A program made the position numbers and the translations under genes. Below, one piece after another: positions 7,233 to 14,292 of a stretch of 24,488 nt of DNA (position 1 is the first letter of the stretch; each line of letters begins with the position of its first letter). The notes under the pieces are model-generated. The model saw nothing but the letters and a program-made list of their open reading frames with translations, was not told the DNA's origin and did not search any database. This DNA is from RYN-124 sp046262175 (lineage in GTDB: Bacteria > Actinomycetota > Actinomycetes > Mycobacteriales > SCTD01), in contig JBHENF010000133.1 of the NCBI GenBank assembly GCA_046262175.1, forward strand, positions 1 through 24,488. The letters run 5' to 3'.

Positions 7233-7640
7233 ATGACCGCTGTCACCACTGCCCGCTCCACCACCACCGAGGACCGACTGCGCACCGTGCTGCGCGCCGA
7301 TGCCGTCGTCACCGGCCTCGTCGGCATCTTCGCGCTGGAGAGCTCCGCATCGCTGTACGGGGACGTGCCCGGCTGGCTGCCGCGCGTCGTCGGCGCGGTG
7401 CTCCTGCTGGTCGCCGCCGACCTCGCCGTCGCCTCACGTTGGTCCGGCCAGCGGCTCCGGCTGGCCGGGACGGTCGTCGCCGAGCTGGCGCTCGCGTGGG
7501 TCGCAGCAACGACTGCGGTGCTCGTGTTCCGCGACCTGCCCGGCACCGGCACCGAGGTGCTGCTGGTCGTGGGCGCGGCCACGCTGGCGTTCGGCGTCGC
7601 CGAGCTCCGGCTGGTCCGGTCGCTCGCGGCCGGCGTCTAG
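7233..7640 (+). CDS. Small multi-pass membrane protein, function unknown
   Basis: This 135-residue protein has ATG 7233 preceded by a strong AGGAGG at 7222-7227 with 5 nt spacing. Four hydrophobic stretches are visible: VVTGLVGIFAL, VVGAVLLLVAADLAVA, TVVAELALAWVAATTAVLVF and VLLVVGAATLAFGVAEL, so four transmembrane helices in the cytoplasmic membrane are likely. There are no obvious catalytic residues. Similar four-helix proteins are often found next to MmyB-type regulators, which fits the divergent regulator here. An earlier in-frame start at 7014 would run antisense into the regulator and lacks a Shine-Dalgarno. The stop overlaps that of the convergent zinc-finger gene within a CTAG tetranucleotide. 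Confidence 0.85.
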   Translation: MTAVTTARSTTTEDRLRTVLRADAVVTGLVGIFALESSASLYGDVPGWLPRVVGAVLLLVAADLAVASRWSGQRLRLAGTVVAELALAWVAATTAVLVFRDLPGTGTEVLLVVGAATLAFGVAELRLVRSLAAGV

Positions 7641-7966
7641 GAGGCGCAGCCGATGCAGGTGCGCGCCTGCGGTCTCGCCTCGAGGCGTGCGGCCGCGATC
7701 GGGCCGCCGCACACCGCGCAGGTGCCGTAGCTGCCGGCGCGTACCTGCTCCAGGGCTCCGTCCAGGTCGGCGAGTCGCTGCTCGGCCTGCGCGATGAGCA
7801 CGGCGAGCTGCGCCCGCTCGAAGCCGATCGTGGCTCCCTCCGGGTCGTGCTCGTCGTCGGCGTTCGACGCCTCGGAGGCGTCCACCATCCCGGCGAAGTC
7901 ACGGCGGAGCCCGGTGAGCTGGGCGACCGTTGCCGCCCGCTCGGTGCTCAGCCGCTCGTCCTGCAC
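7637..7966 (-). CDS. DksA/TraR-type zinc-finger protein
   Basis: A 109-residue protein with a helical coiled-coil-like N-terminal half (residues about 8-75, including ERAQLAVLIAQAEQRLADL) and a C-terminal treble-clef zinc finger with C83, C86, C104 and C107 (GTCAVCGGPI, then CIGC). This is the zf-dskA_traR layout. DksA binds RNA polymerase through its secondary channel and works with ppGpp; actinobacterial short versions such as RbpA-independent DksA-like proteins are less understood. The acidic loop between helices here is DDEHDPEGA, whereas DksA uses DxxDxA at the coiled-coil tip, so a classical DksA role is uncertain. Its GTG start shares one base with the stop of the FMN reductase gene (TAGTG), indicating coupling. 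Confidence 0.87.
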   Translation of the reverse strand: MQDERLSTERAATVAQLTGLRRDFAGMVDASEASNADDEHDPEGATIGFERAQLAVLIAQAEQRLADLDGALEQVRAGSYGTCAVCGGPIAAARLEARPQARTCIGCAS

Positions 7967-8475
7967 TAAGCGGCCTGGCGGGCCGGCGTCAGTGCCGCGA
8001 CCAGCTCGTCGAGCTGCAGGCCGTCGTCGGCCAGCTGCGTGTGCACCTCGCCGACGCTGAGCGTCGTGTCCAGCAGCTCCACACCCGCGTTGCCCAGGAC
8101 GGTACGCAGCGACACGAGGGCGCGCACACCGCCGACAGGGCCGGGGCTGGCCGCGACCGCGACCGTGGGCTTGTCGCGCAGCACGGACGGACCGCCCGCG
8201 TACGGGCGGGACAGCCAGTCGATCGCGTTGCCGAGCAGGCCGCTGATGGTCCCGTTGTACTCCGGCGTGACAACCACGAGCGCGTCAGCCGCGGCGACCT
8301 GCGCGCGCAGCTCTTCGACGACGGCGGGCGGCGTCGCCTCGAGGTCCTGGTCGAAGTACGGCAGCTCGGTGAGGCCGGTGGCGAGGCTCCCGCCGGTGGC
8401 GTCGGCGATCTGGGCACCCAGAGCGCGGGTGAACGAGCCGGAGCGGGCGGACCCGGTGAGAACGAGGACGGTCAT
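7966..8475 (-). CDS. NADPH-dependent FMN reductase / flavodoxin-fold quinone reductase
   Basis: A 169-residue flavodoxin-like protein. The phosphate-binding loop LTGSARSGSFTRALG lies near the N-terminus, and PEYNGTISGLLGNAIDWLSRP carries the family signature PEYNxSxxxxLxNAIDW. These proteins use NAD(P)H and FMN to reduce quinones, azo compounds or chromate, or to supply reduced flavin. ATG 8475 is favoured by AAGGAG placed 8 nt upstream; longer forms upstream would cross a non-conserved stretch. Downstream the DksA-like gene is coupled (TAGTG). A 14-bp palindrome about 40 bp upstream may be a redox-responsive operator. Substrate is unknown. Confidence 0.93.
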   Translation of the reverse strand: MTVLVLTGSARSGSFTRALGAQIADATGGSLATGLTELPYFDQDLEATPPAVVEELRAQVAAADALVVVTPEYNGTISGLLGNAIDWLSRPYAGGPSVLRDKPTVAVAASPGPVGGVRALVSLRTVLGNAGVELLDTTLSVGEVHTQLADDGLQLDELVAALTPARQAA

Positions 8476-8513
8476 GAAAGGCACTCCTTGGAAGGTGGTA
8501 CCTCGTACAAGCC

Positions 8514-8527
8514 GTTGAGCCCTCAAC
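8514..8527. promoter_or_regulatory. Palindrome GTTGAG-CC-CTCAAC upstream of FMN reductase
   Basis: A perfect 6+6 bp inverted repeat with a 2-bp centre lies in the 76-bp gap between the Uma2 gene and the FMN reductase gene. It is flanked by ACAAG on the left and CTTGT on the right, a second offset dyad. TTGA...TCAA palindromes are typical of MarR-type operators, and quinone/FMN reductases are frequent MarR or HxlR targets. No such regulator gene is in the window, so the assignment is inference. Confidence 0.45.
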
Positions 8528-8551
8528 TTGTTCCCCCTCGTGGATCCGTGC

Positions 8552-9097
8552 TCACTGGGACATAAGGGCGTCCACGTCGATCCGCCAGTCGCCGATCTGG
8601 ACGACGCCCGAGGTCGCCCGCAGCTGCTCGGCGTAGACGCCGCCCACCAGGTGCATCGAGACGAGCTCGACCGACCCGTCGGTCTCGACACGCCAGTAGC
8701 TCGGGATGCCGGCCGCTGCGTACTCCGCGGGCTTCACCAGGCGGTCGTTCGTGTGGCTGCTGGGGCTGACGATCTCGACAGCGAGCACGAGGTGCTCCGG
8801 CGCATAGCCGATCCCGTGGCCGACGGGGGCGTCGGCTCGTACGACAGCCAGGTCCGGGACGCGCGCCGATCGACCGATGCGCACCGCCACCTCGAAGGCT
8901 GCCTCGAGAGGCGGGGCGCACTGCGCGTCCAGCTGGCGGAACAGGCGTCGCGAGATCGCCATGTGGAGGTTGCCCGGCGGTGGGCTCACCAGCAGCGCCC
9001 CGTCCACGAGCTCGAAGCGCTCGCCCGTCTCGGACTCGAGCAGGACGAACTCCTCCCACGTCCACTCGCCCTCGTACTCGGGCAGGACCACAGCCAT
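8552..9097 (-). CDS. Uma2-family putative endonuclease (DUF820)
   Basis: This 181-residue protein has the Uma2/DUF820 layout: WTWEEFVLLES, then GERFELVDGALLVSPPP at the N-terminus, RVPDLAVV with D82, AVEIVSPSSHTNDRLVKPAEYAAAGIPSYW with E108 and K122. D82, E108 and the following basic residue match a PD-(D/E)XK nuclease site. The biological role of Uma2 proteins, which are very abundant in cyanobacteria and actinobacteria, remains unclear. ATG 9097 is supported by GGAGGC about 5 nt upstream. It is transcribed away from the EndoU cassette, with about 70 bp between their 5' ends. No partner gene is evident. Confidence 0.92.
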   Translation of the reverse strand: MAVVLPEYEGEWTWEEFVLLESETGERFELVDGALLVSPPPGNLHMAISRRLFRQLDAQCAPPLEAAFEVAVRIGRSARVPDLAVVRADAPVGHGIGYAPEHLVLAVEIVSPSSHTNDRLVKPAEYAAAGIPSYWRVETDGSVELVSMHLVGGVYAEQLRATSGVVQIGDWRIDVDALMSQ

Positions 9098-9165
9098 GGC
9101 GCCTCCGGGTGCTCTCGGTGCATGGTCGCACCGTGCCGCGGTGCGGCCTTGAGCGGCGGCGCCGG

Positions 9166-9630
9166 GTGGACGATGTGGACGACCGGCAGGTTGTCCACAG
9201 GCAGCTCCGCGACGGCGGGTTCTTGGGCAGGCTGGGGACGTGCGAACGCTGGTGGTGGAGTCGGGGGCGCTGCCGGCTGCGGCTTCCCGACGCGTTCCCG
9301 AGGCACATCGCGGATCTGCGACCCGACCGCCGCCGGCACATCCTGGACGGTGACGGGCCGAACAAGGGCGGCGGGCACAGACCCGGCGTAGGCAAAGCGG
9401 GGAAGACCGAGTTCCCGGCTGACTGGACGGATGACGACATCATCAGGCGTGTGATGCAAACGGCGATGCGGCCCGACCGGGTGGAACCGAGCTTCGGAAA
9501 GTTCGTGGCCCTTGCCCGTCATGACGGGGTGACTGTGCGCGTTGTCGTGCGCGCCGACGGCCACGTGTGGACCGCCTACCCGCTGCCCGGCGGCAAAGGC
9601 GTCGTTCAGAACCCGGGCGCGAAAACGTGA
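9166..9630 (+). CDS. EndoU-type ribonuclease toxin domain (orphan/truncated)
   Basis: The C-terminal 100 residues form a bacterial EndoU domain: IADLRPDRRRHILDGDG, then GGGHRPGVGKAGKTEFPADW, DDDIIRRVMQTA, GVTVRVVVR and VWTAYP. Using the GTG at 9166 (154 residues), H58 and H71 are the likely catalytic pair and T136/Y138 the conserved T-x-Y near the uridine site. EndoU toxins of contact-dependent and polymorphic systems cut tRNA or other RNA in competitors. The first 45 residues look unlike a natural domain (many Trp, Arg and Gly) and no convincing Shine-Dalgarno is seen, so the true start could be elsewhere (GTG 9109 is also in frame), or the gene could be the detached tail of a larger toxin. 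The stop overlaps the next gene as GTGA. Confidence 0.72.
   Translation: MDDVDDRQVVHRQLRDGGFLGRLGTCERWWWSRGRCRLRLPDAFPRHIADLRPDRRRHILDGDGPNKGGGHRPGVGKAGKTEFPADWTDDDIIRRVMQTAMRPDRVEPSFGKFVALARHDGVTVRVVVRADGHVWTAYPLPGGKGVVQNPGAKT
9191..9199 (+). promoter_or_regulatory. DnaA-box-like 9-mer TTGTCCACA
   Basis: TTGTCCACA exactly matches the preferred DnaA box of high-GC actinobacteria. A single copy lies at the 5' edge of the EndoU gene. No cluster of boxes, AT-rich region or dnaA/dnaN is nearby, so this is not an origin. It may be chance or a titration/regulatory site. Confidence 0.25.
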
Positions 9631-10385
9631 CGGACGACGAGTACGTGGCCCTGGTGCAGGAGCTGGAAGACATAGTCCGGTCGTCGGACCCGGCCGAGTT
9701 CGCCGGATCCGGTCTGAAGGACGAGCTGATGATCTGGAACGAACCGTCCGTTGCGATCTACGCCGTCCTGTACGACGACGCCCTGGGCACCGTGGTACTC
9801 CCTGAGGCCACTCACGCCCGGGTCTGGCAGATCGCGGCGGCCCTCGAGTGCGACTGGGACGAGATCATGCCGACGTCCGTTCTCGAGCGGGCCCGGCCGG
9901 AGCGGCGTACGCGCCCCCCGCAGCCGGTCCTCCACCCGCTGAAGGGTGGCGGCCACGGGCCGGGGCGCGGCATCCCCGGTAAGTCGGAGTTCCCAGCGCG
10001 CTGGTCCGATGACGCGGCCATCGACCACACCATGTCCGTCGCGACCGAGCCTGACGGTGCCGTGCAACAGCCCGACGGCACCTTCCGCGCCTGGGGGGTC
10101 CGCGACGGCGTCGACCTGCGGGTCATCGTCACGGAGCTCGGACACGTGCAGAGCTCCTACCCGGTAACCGGCGAGGGCGTGGTGACCAACCCGCTGGACG
10201 AGCTGCGCCGCCCGTACGTGGAGCGGCTGCAGCGCCTCGTGGACGCCGCCCCCTTCGACGACCCGGCGCGCGCAGGCGCCGCAGAGCTGCTGGCCGCCGG
10301 AGAGTGGGACCAGGTCGTCCTGCACCTGCGCGCGGTCACGAGCGGCGAGGAGCTGGACGCGCTCGCCGAGGCGGCGGGCCTCTAG
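9627..10385 (+). CDS. Immunity-like domain fused to a second EndoU domain and a second immunity-like domain
   Basis: From GTG 9627 (overlapping the EndoU stop as GTGA) the product is 252 residues in three parts. Residues 1-80 (DDEYVALVQELEDI, DPAEFAGSGLKDELMIWNEP) are acidic and helical, as expected for an immunity protein behind a toxin. Residues about 97-190 are a second EndoU-like domain: KGGGHGPGRG, GKSEFPARWSDD, GVRDGVDLRVIV, VQSSYP. Residues about 192-252 (YVERLQRLVDAAPFDDPARAG, GEWDQVVLHL) resemble the first part in outline. In the second EndoU the first catalytic His is not conserved (Pro where the first copy has H58; only H110 aligns) and TAY is SSY, so it is probably weak or dead. 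The stop shares CTAG with the convergent TldE gene. The fusion could be natural or a collapsed toxin-immunity array. Confidence 0.75.
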   Translation: MTDDEYVALVQELEDIVRSSDPAEFAGSGLKDELMIWNEPSVAIYAVLYDDALGTVVLPEATHARVWQIAAALECDWDEIMPTSVLERARPERRTRPPQPVLHPLKGGGHGPGRGIPGKSEFPARWSDDAAIDHTMSVATEPDGAVQQPDGTFRAWGVRDGVDLRVIVTELGHVQSSYPVTGEGVVTNPLDELRRPYVERLQRLVDAAPFDDPARAGAAELLAAGEWDQVVLHLRAVTSGEELDALAEAAGL

Positions 10386-11734
10386 CTCGCCTGCGACACC
10401 GACGACATGTTGAAGTCCGGGACGCGTACGGCAGGCATCCTGACCCACGTGAAGTAGTCGCTCCACTCACGCGGCAGCGTGGGCACGGACGCGCCGACCT
10501 CCGACAGCCGCCCGAGCAGGTCCAGCGGGCTCTCGTTGAAGCGGAAGTTGTTGACCACGCCGGTCACCTCGCCGCCTTCGACGAGGTACACGCCGTCGCG
10601 CGTCAACCCGGTCAGCAGCAGCGTCTCGGGATCGACGACCCGGATGTACCAGAGGCAGGTCAGCAGCAGCCCGCGCTCGGTCGACGCGACCATCTCTTCT
10701 GTCGTCCTCGTCCCGCCCGCGTCGAGCAGCAGGTTGTCGACGAGGGGCGTCACCGGTACGCCGACCTGTCGCGCGGTCGCGCGTGTCTGCACCAGCGCCG
10801 ACAGCGCGCCGTCCACGACCCAGTCCGACGCCGGCAGTGCCAGCCCGTTGTCGAAGATGCTGGCCGTGGAGGACGACCCGGTCGCGACCATGAACGGCAA
10901 GGTCGGCAGCGTACGGTCCGTGGGGTCCGACCACATCCGCAGCGCGGCCGGGCCTACCTGCTCCCCGACGCGCGTGCCCCCGCCGGGCCGCGAGAAGACG
11001 CTGCGCCCCTCTGCAGCGTCACGGCCCGTGGCCGTCCAGTACAGGTAGACCATCAGGTCTGCCACAGCGCTGGGCGGCAGGATGGTGTCGTAGCGACCGG
11101 CCGGCAGGTCCACCGACCGCGCCGCCCACCCGAGCCGCCGCTGCACCTCCGCGTCGAGCTCAGGCACCTGGATGTCGGACCAGTCGACGGTGTGCTGCCC
11201 GACCCAGGTCGACCCGCCGGGCCGGTCGGTCTTGCCGGTGAGCTCGACGTACCCCGTCGGCTGCACGTGCCGCAGCCGGAGGCCCGTGGAGGCGCCGAGC
11301 CAGGTGGTGGTGATGTCGTGCGTCGCGTAGCCGAACAGCCGCCGCCCACCGCCGCGCGCCGCCTCGAAGCTGTCCCCGAGCTCGCGCGCGAACCGCTCGA
11401 ACACCGCGGTCGTGCAGGTCTCCGCGACATCAGAGAAGTCCGCCGCTGCGCCGCCCTCGACCAGTGGCCCGGCGTCCTCCGCCGGACCGGCCTCGCGCGC
11501 CGCCTGCTCGCTCGCCCGTACCAGCGCCTCCAGGTCGTCGACGACGGACGCGCTGCGCACGCCGACCGACTCGCCCATCACGCTGATCACGGTGACGGAC
11601 CGGCTGCGGCCGGAGCCGTTGGTGGTGAGCGTGTTGTTGGCCCAGCGCAGGTCGACACTGCTGCTCTCGCGGACGATGACGACGCAGCCGTCCGCCCGCG
11701 ACAGGCCGAGAGCGCGCTCGACGACGTCGCTCAT
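10382..11734 (-). CDS. TldE/PmbA-family metalloprotease subunit
   Basis: This 450-residue protein starts at ATG 11734, overlapping the TldD stop as ATGA. It follows the PmbA/TldE pattern: an N-terminal domain with ANNTLTTNGSGRSRSVTVISV, then GYVELTGKTDRPGGSTWVGQ, RYDTILPPSAVADLMVYLYW and the C-terminal TLLLTGLTRDGVYLVEGGEVTGVVNNFRFNESP. No HExxxH motif is present, as expected for the non-catalytic partner. TldD and TldE form a heterodimeric protease that degrades unfolded peptides; in E. coli it matures microcin B17 and in other bacteria it trims RiPP leaders. A longer upstream frame exists but lies inside tldD and is a shadow. It ends in a CTAG shared with the EndoU/immunity gene. Confidence 0.92.
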   Translation of the reverse strand: MSDVVERALGLSRADGCVVIVRESSSVDLRWANNTLTTNGSGRSRSVTVISVMGESVGVRSASVVDDLEALVRASEQAAREAGPAEDAGPLVEGGAAADFSDVAETCTTAVFERFARELGDSFEAARGGGRRLFGYATHDITTTWLGASTGLRLRHVQPTGYVELTGKTDRPGGSTWVGQHTVDWSDIQVPELDAEVQRRLGWAARSVDLPAGRYDTILPPSAVADLMVYLYWTATGRDAAEGRSVFSRPGGGTRVGEQVGPAALRMWSDPTDRTLPTLPFMVATGSSSTASIFDNGLALPASDWVVDGALSALVQTRATARQVGVPVTPLVDNLLLDAGGTRTTEEMVASTERGLLLTCLWYIRVVDPETLLLTGLTRDGVYLVEGGEVTGVVNNFRFNESPLDLLGRLSEVGASVPTLPREWSDYFTWVRMPAVRVPDFNMSSVSQAS

Positions 11735-13245
11735 CGTCCCGCCTCCCGCGCCGCGTTGAGCACGTTGACCTGGCGGAACAGCGCGGACGGGCAGCCGTGC
11801 GAGACGGCCGCCACCTGCCCCGGTTGCGCCTTGCCGCAGTTGAACGCTCCGCCGAGCACGTACGTCTCCGGTCCGCCGACGGCCTCCATCGAGCCCCAGA
11901 AGTCGGTCGTCGTCGCCTGGTAGGCCACGTCCTTCAGCTGGCCGACGAGCCGGCCGTCCCGGATCTCGTAGAACCGCTGCCCGGTGAACTGGAAGTTGTA
12001 GCGCTGCATGTCGATCGACCAGCTCTTGTCGCCGACCACGTAGATGCCACGGGCGACGCCGCTGATCAGCTCGTCCGTCGACGGACCGCCCGCTGCCGCC
12101 TGCAGCGACACGTTCGCCATCCGCTGGACCGGCACGTGCGCCGGCGAGTCCGCGTACGCACAGCCGTTCGACCGCGTCACGCCGAGCACCTGCGCGTTCT
12201 GCCGGGCCATCCGCCGGTCGAGCTGGTAGCCGACGAGCACCCCGTTGCGGACGATGTCCCACTGCTGGGTCTGGACGCCCTCGTCGTCGTACCCGATGGT
12301 CGCGAGCCCGTGCTCCACGGTCCGGTCGCCGGTGACCTGCATGACGCCGGAGCCGTACTGCAGCGTCCCCAGCTGGTCCAGCGTCGCGAACGACGAGCCC
12401 GCATACGCCGCCTCGTAGCCGAGAGCGCGGTCGAGCTCCGTCGCGTGCCCGATCGACTCATGGATCGTCAGCCACAGGTTGCTCGGGTCGATCACGAGGT
12501 CGTAGCGGCCGGGCTCGACGCTGCTCGCCTTGGCCTTCTCGGCCAGCAGCTCCGGCAGGCGACCGAGCTCGCCGGCCCAGTCGTAGCCGGTCGTGAGGTA
12601 CTCCCAGCCGCGCCCCACCGGCGGCGCGATCGTCCGCATCGTCTCGAACCCGCCGCCCGGATCCACGCGGGTCGCGAGGACCTGCGGCTGCAGGCGCACC
12701 CGCTGCTGCGTCGTCCTCGTGCCGGCGGTGTCGGCGTAGAACTTGTTCTCCAGCACCTGCTTGAGCCCGACATCCACGTGGTCCACGTCGTCCGACCTCA
12801 GCAGCTCGCGGCTCCACCCCTCGAACAGCGCCGTCTTCTCGGCCGGCTCCACAGCGAAGGGGTCGATCTCGTACGCCGACACCCACGTCGCATCCGGGTA
12901 GACCGGCTCGTCCGCCAGCTCGACCGGCTCCGCGTTGAGCGGCCGCGCCACGCGCGCCATCGCGACCGCCTCGCCGGCCAGCCGCTCCGCTTCCGCCGGT
13001 GACACGTCGGGGCCGCTCGCGAAACCCCAGGTCCCGTCGACGACGACCCGCACGGCGAGCCCGATCGTGACGTCGTCGCGCAGGTTCTCGAGCCGCGCGT
13101 CGCGCATCGTCAGGTCCTGGCCGCGCAGGCGCTCGATGCGGACATCGGCGAAAGACGCACCGGCGGCCGTCGCGGCGGTCAGGCCGGCGTCGGCGCAAGC
13201 GCGCAGCGGCAGGGCGAGGAACGCGGGCTCCACAGCGGCAGGCAC
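11731..13245 (-). CDS. tldD: TldD metalloprotease, catalytic subunit
   Basis: A 504-residue protein with the TldD zinc motif HESIGHATE (H262, E263, H267) followed by ELDRALGYEAAYAG, and the C-terminal GGAFNCGKAQPGQ whose Cys470 is the third zinc ligand. These are the diagnostic features of the active subunit. It acts in the cytosol with TldE, encoded by the gene whose ATG overlaps this stop. The start is GTG 13245; there is no Shine-Dalgarno, but TAGGGT at 13257-13252 followed by six bases fits a leaderless promoter. That -10 also overlaps the stop of the upstream DUF4192 gene (9-bp gap), so both read-through and its own promoter are possible. No RiPP precursor or modification gene is seen in the window. 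Confidence 0.95.
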   Translation of the reverse strand: MPAAVEPAFLALPLRACADAGLTAATAAGASFADVRIERLRGQDLTMRDARLENLRDDVTIGLAVRVVVDGTWGFASGPDVSPAEAERLAGEAVAMARVARPLNAEPVELADEPVYPDATWVSAYEIDPFAVEPAEKTALFEGWSRELLRSDDVDHVDVGLKQVLENKFYADTAGTRTTQQRVRLQPQVLATRVDPGGGFETMRTIAPPVGRGWEYLTTGYDWAGELGRLPELLAEKAKASSVEPGRYDLVIDPSNLWLTIHESIGHATELDRALGYEAAYAGSSFATLDQLGTLQYGSGVMQVTGDRTVEHGLATIGYDDEGVQTQQWDIVRNGVLVGYQLDRRMARQNAQVLGVTRSNGCAYADSPAHVPVQRMANVSLQAAAGGPSTDELISGVARGIYVVGDKSWSIDMQRYNFQFTGQRFYEIRDGRLVGQLKDVAYQATTTDFWGSMEAVGGPETYVLGGAFNCGKAQPGQVAAVSHGCPSALFRQVNVLNAAREAGR

Positions 13246-13257
13246 CGGGCGACCCTA
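13246..13257 (-). promoter_or_regulatory. Candidate leaderless promoter of tldD
   Basis: Minus-strand TAGGGT (-10 type TANNNT) is followed by six bases and the GTG start of tldD. No ribosome binding site lies between. The hexamer overlaps the TAG stop of the DUF4192 gene. No clear -35 is seen. Visual inference only. Confidence 0.45.
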
Positions 13258-14241
13258 ACCGGGGCATGCGTCCCCCGCGGCCCGCAGCCACGCGCGCACC
13301 GCTGCCGGCCGCACCTGCTGGTCCAGCCCCTGGCGGACCAGCACCGCCAGCGAGTAGGTGGGCTCGCCCGCCAGCGCCCGGTCCAGTGCCACGTTGGCGA
13401 GCGCACCGTCCCCCTGGAGCCAGGCAGTGACAGCGAGGAGCGTGCAGACCGGGACGTCGAACGGCGCGCCGACGCAGCGGCACAGTCGGGTCAGCACCCG
13501 CCCCAGCGGCTCCGGGTCGTCGGCTGCCCAGGACAGCACCGCATCGCGGACGAGGACGTCCTGCAGGGCAACCGCCAGCCGCGGGTCGTCGGGCGTCGCC
13601 CGCGGATCCGTCGCTGCCGCGACAGCTGCCCGCCACTGCGCCAGGGCGGCGACCCGTACCGCCTTCCGGCCTCGCGTGCGCACCTCTCGGGTCACCGCCT
13701 GGGCGGCCGCAGCGACGCCGGTGCAGGCTCCTGGCGGCGCGAGCGCGGCAACCAGGTCGGCGCGGCTCGGCAGCACCGCCCGCCCCGCCAGCGCCTGCTC
13801 CGCCCGAACGAGAGACAGGGCGGCACTGGGCGCCGGATCCAGCGGCGTGCCGTCGGCAGGGCAGCAGGTGGCGTCGTCGCACAGGTACGACGTCCAGCGA
13901 CCACGGCGTACGAGAAGCGCCTCCTGCAGGGCGATGCCCTGATCCGCCAGCGCTTCGTCGATCGCGTCGACCAGCGCGTCCCGCCCGTCGGCGCCCTCTG
14001 TGTAGACGACCAGCAGCGCCGCCGTCGCCCGCTCGTGCGCCACGCGAGCGACGAGCGCGGCCGCAGCCTCCGGAGCATCAACGCCGTCGGGCAGGTCCAC
14101 CCGCATCGTGAGCCCGACGCGTCGGCGCGGCCCACGCAGACAGGCAAGCACCAGGCTCTCCTCGGGGACGAACCCGACCAGGTGCGGCACGAGCGCCGCC
14201 ACTTCGGCGGGACTGCTGACAAGGGCGGGCGCAGAGGTCAT
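13255..14241 (-). CDS. DUF4192 domain-containing protein
   Basis: A 328-residue protein matching the actinobacterial DUF4192 family: SPAEVAALVPHLVGFVPEESLVLACL at the start, then MRVDLP, a Cys-rich site SYLCDDATCCPADGTPL and the helical C-terminal third with RVLTRLCRCVG and LLAVTAWLQGDGALANVALDRAL, resembling the repeat-like tail of this family. The biochemical role of DUF4192 is unknown. ATG 14241 fits the family N-terminus; a longer upstream frame to 14958 is antisense to the SDR gene and composed of shadow sequence. It is head-to-head with the SDR gene (117-bp gap) and followed closely by tldD, with which it may be co-transcribed. CACGGT sits 6 nt before the ATG. Confidence 0.9.
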   Translation of the reverse strand: MTSAPALVSSPAEVAALVPHLVGFVPEESLVLACLRGPRRRVGLTMRVDLPDGVDAPEAAAALVARVAHERATAALLVVYTEGADGRDALVDAIDEALADQGIALQEALLVRRGRWTSYLCDDATCCPADGTPLDPAPSAALSLVRAEQALAGRAVLPSRADLVAALAPPGACTGVAAAAQAVTREVRTRGRKAVRVAALAQWRAAVAAATDPRATPDDPRLAVALQDVLVRDAVLSWAADDPEPLGRVLTRLCRCVGAPFDVPVCTLLAVTAWLQGDGALANVALDRALAGEPTYSLAVLVRQGLDQQVRPAAVRAWLRAAGDACPG

Positions 14242-14292
14242 GCGGAGACCGTGCGGCGTCGCCGACGTCGTCCGGTGCCGCGCCGGGAGGGT

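Noticed and set aside
9191..9199. Replication origin based on a DnaA box
   Set aside because: A single box, no cluster, no AT-rich unwinding region and no dnaA/dnaN/gyrB neighbours.
8986..9564. Minus-strand 192-residue frame over the EndoU gene with a Pro/Ala-rich stretch
   Set aside because: Its Pro-rich stretch looks linker-like, but the plus strand carries a clear EndoU domain and the frame runs into the Uma2 gene out of register.
11735..12262. N-terminal extension of TldE within tldD
   Set aside because: Composition is Arg/Ala-rich and out of frame with TldD; ATG 11734 gives the family N-terminus.
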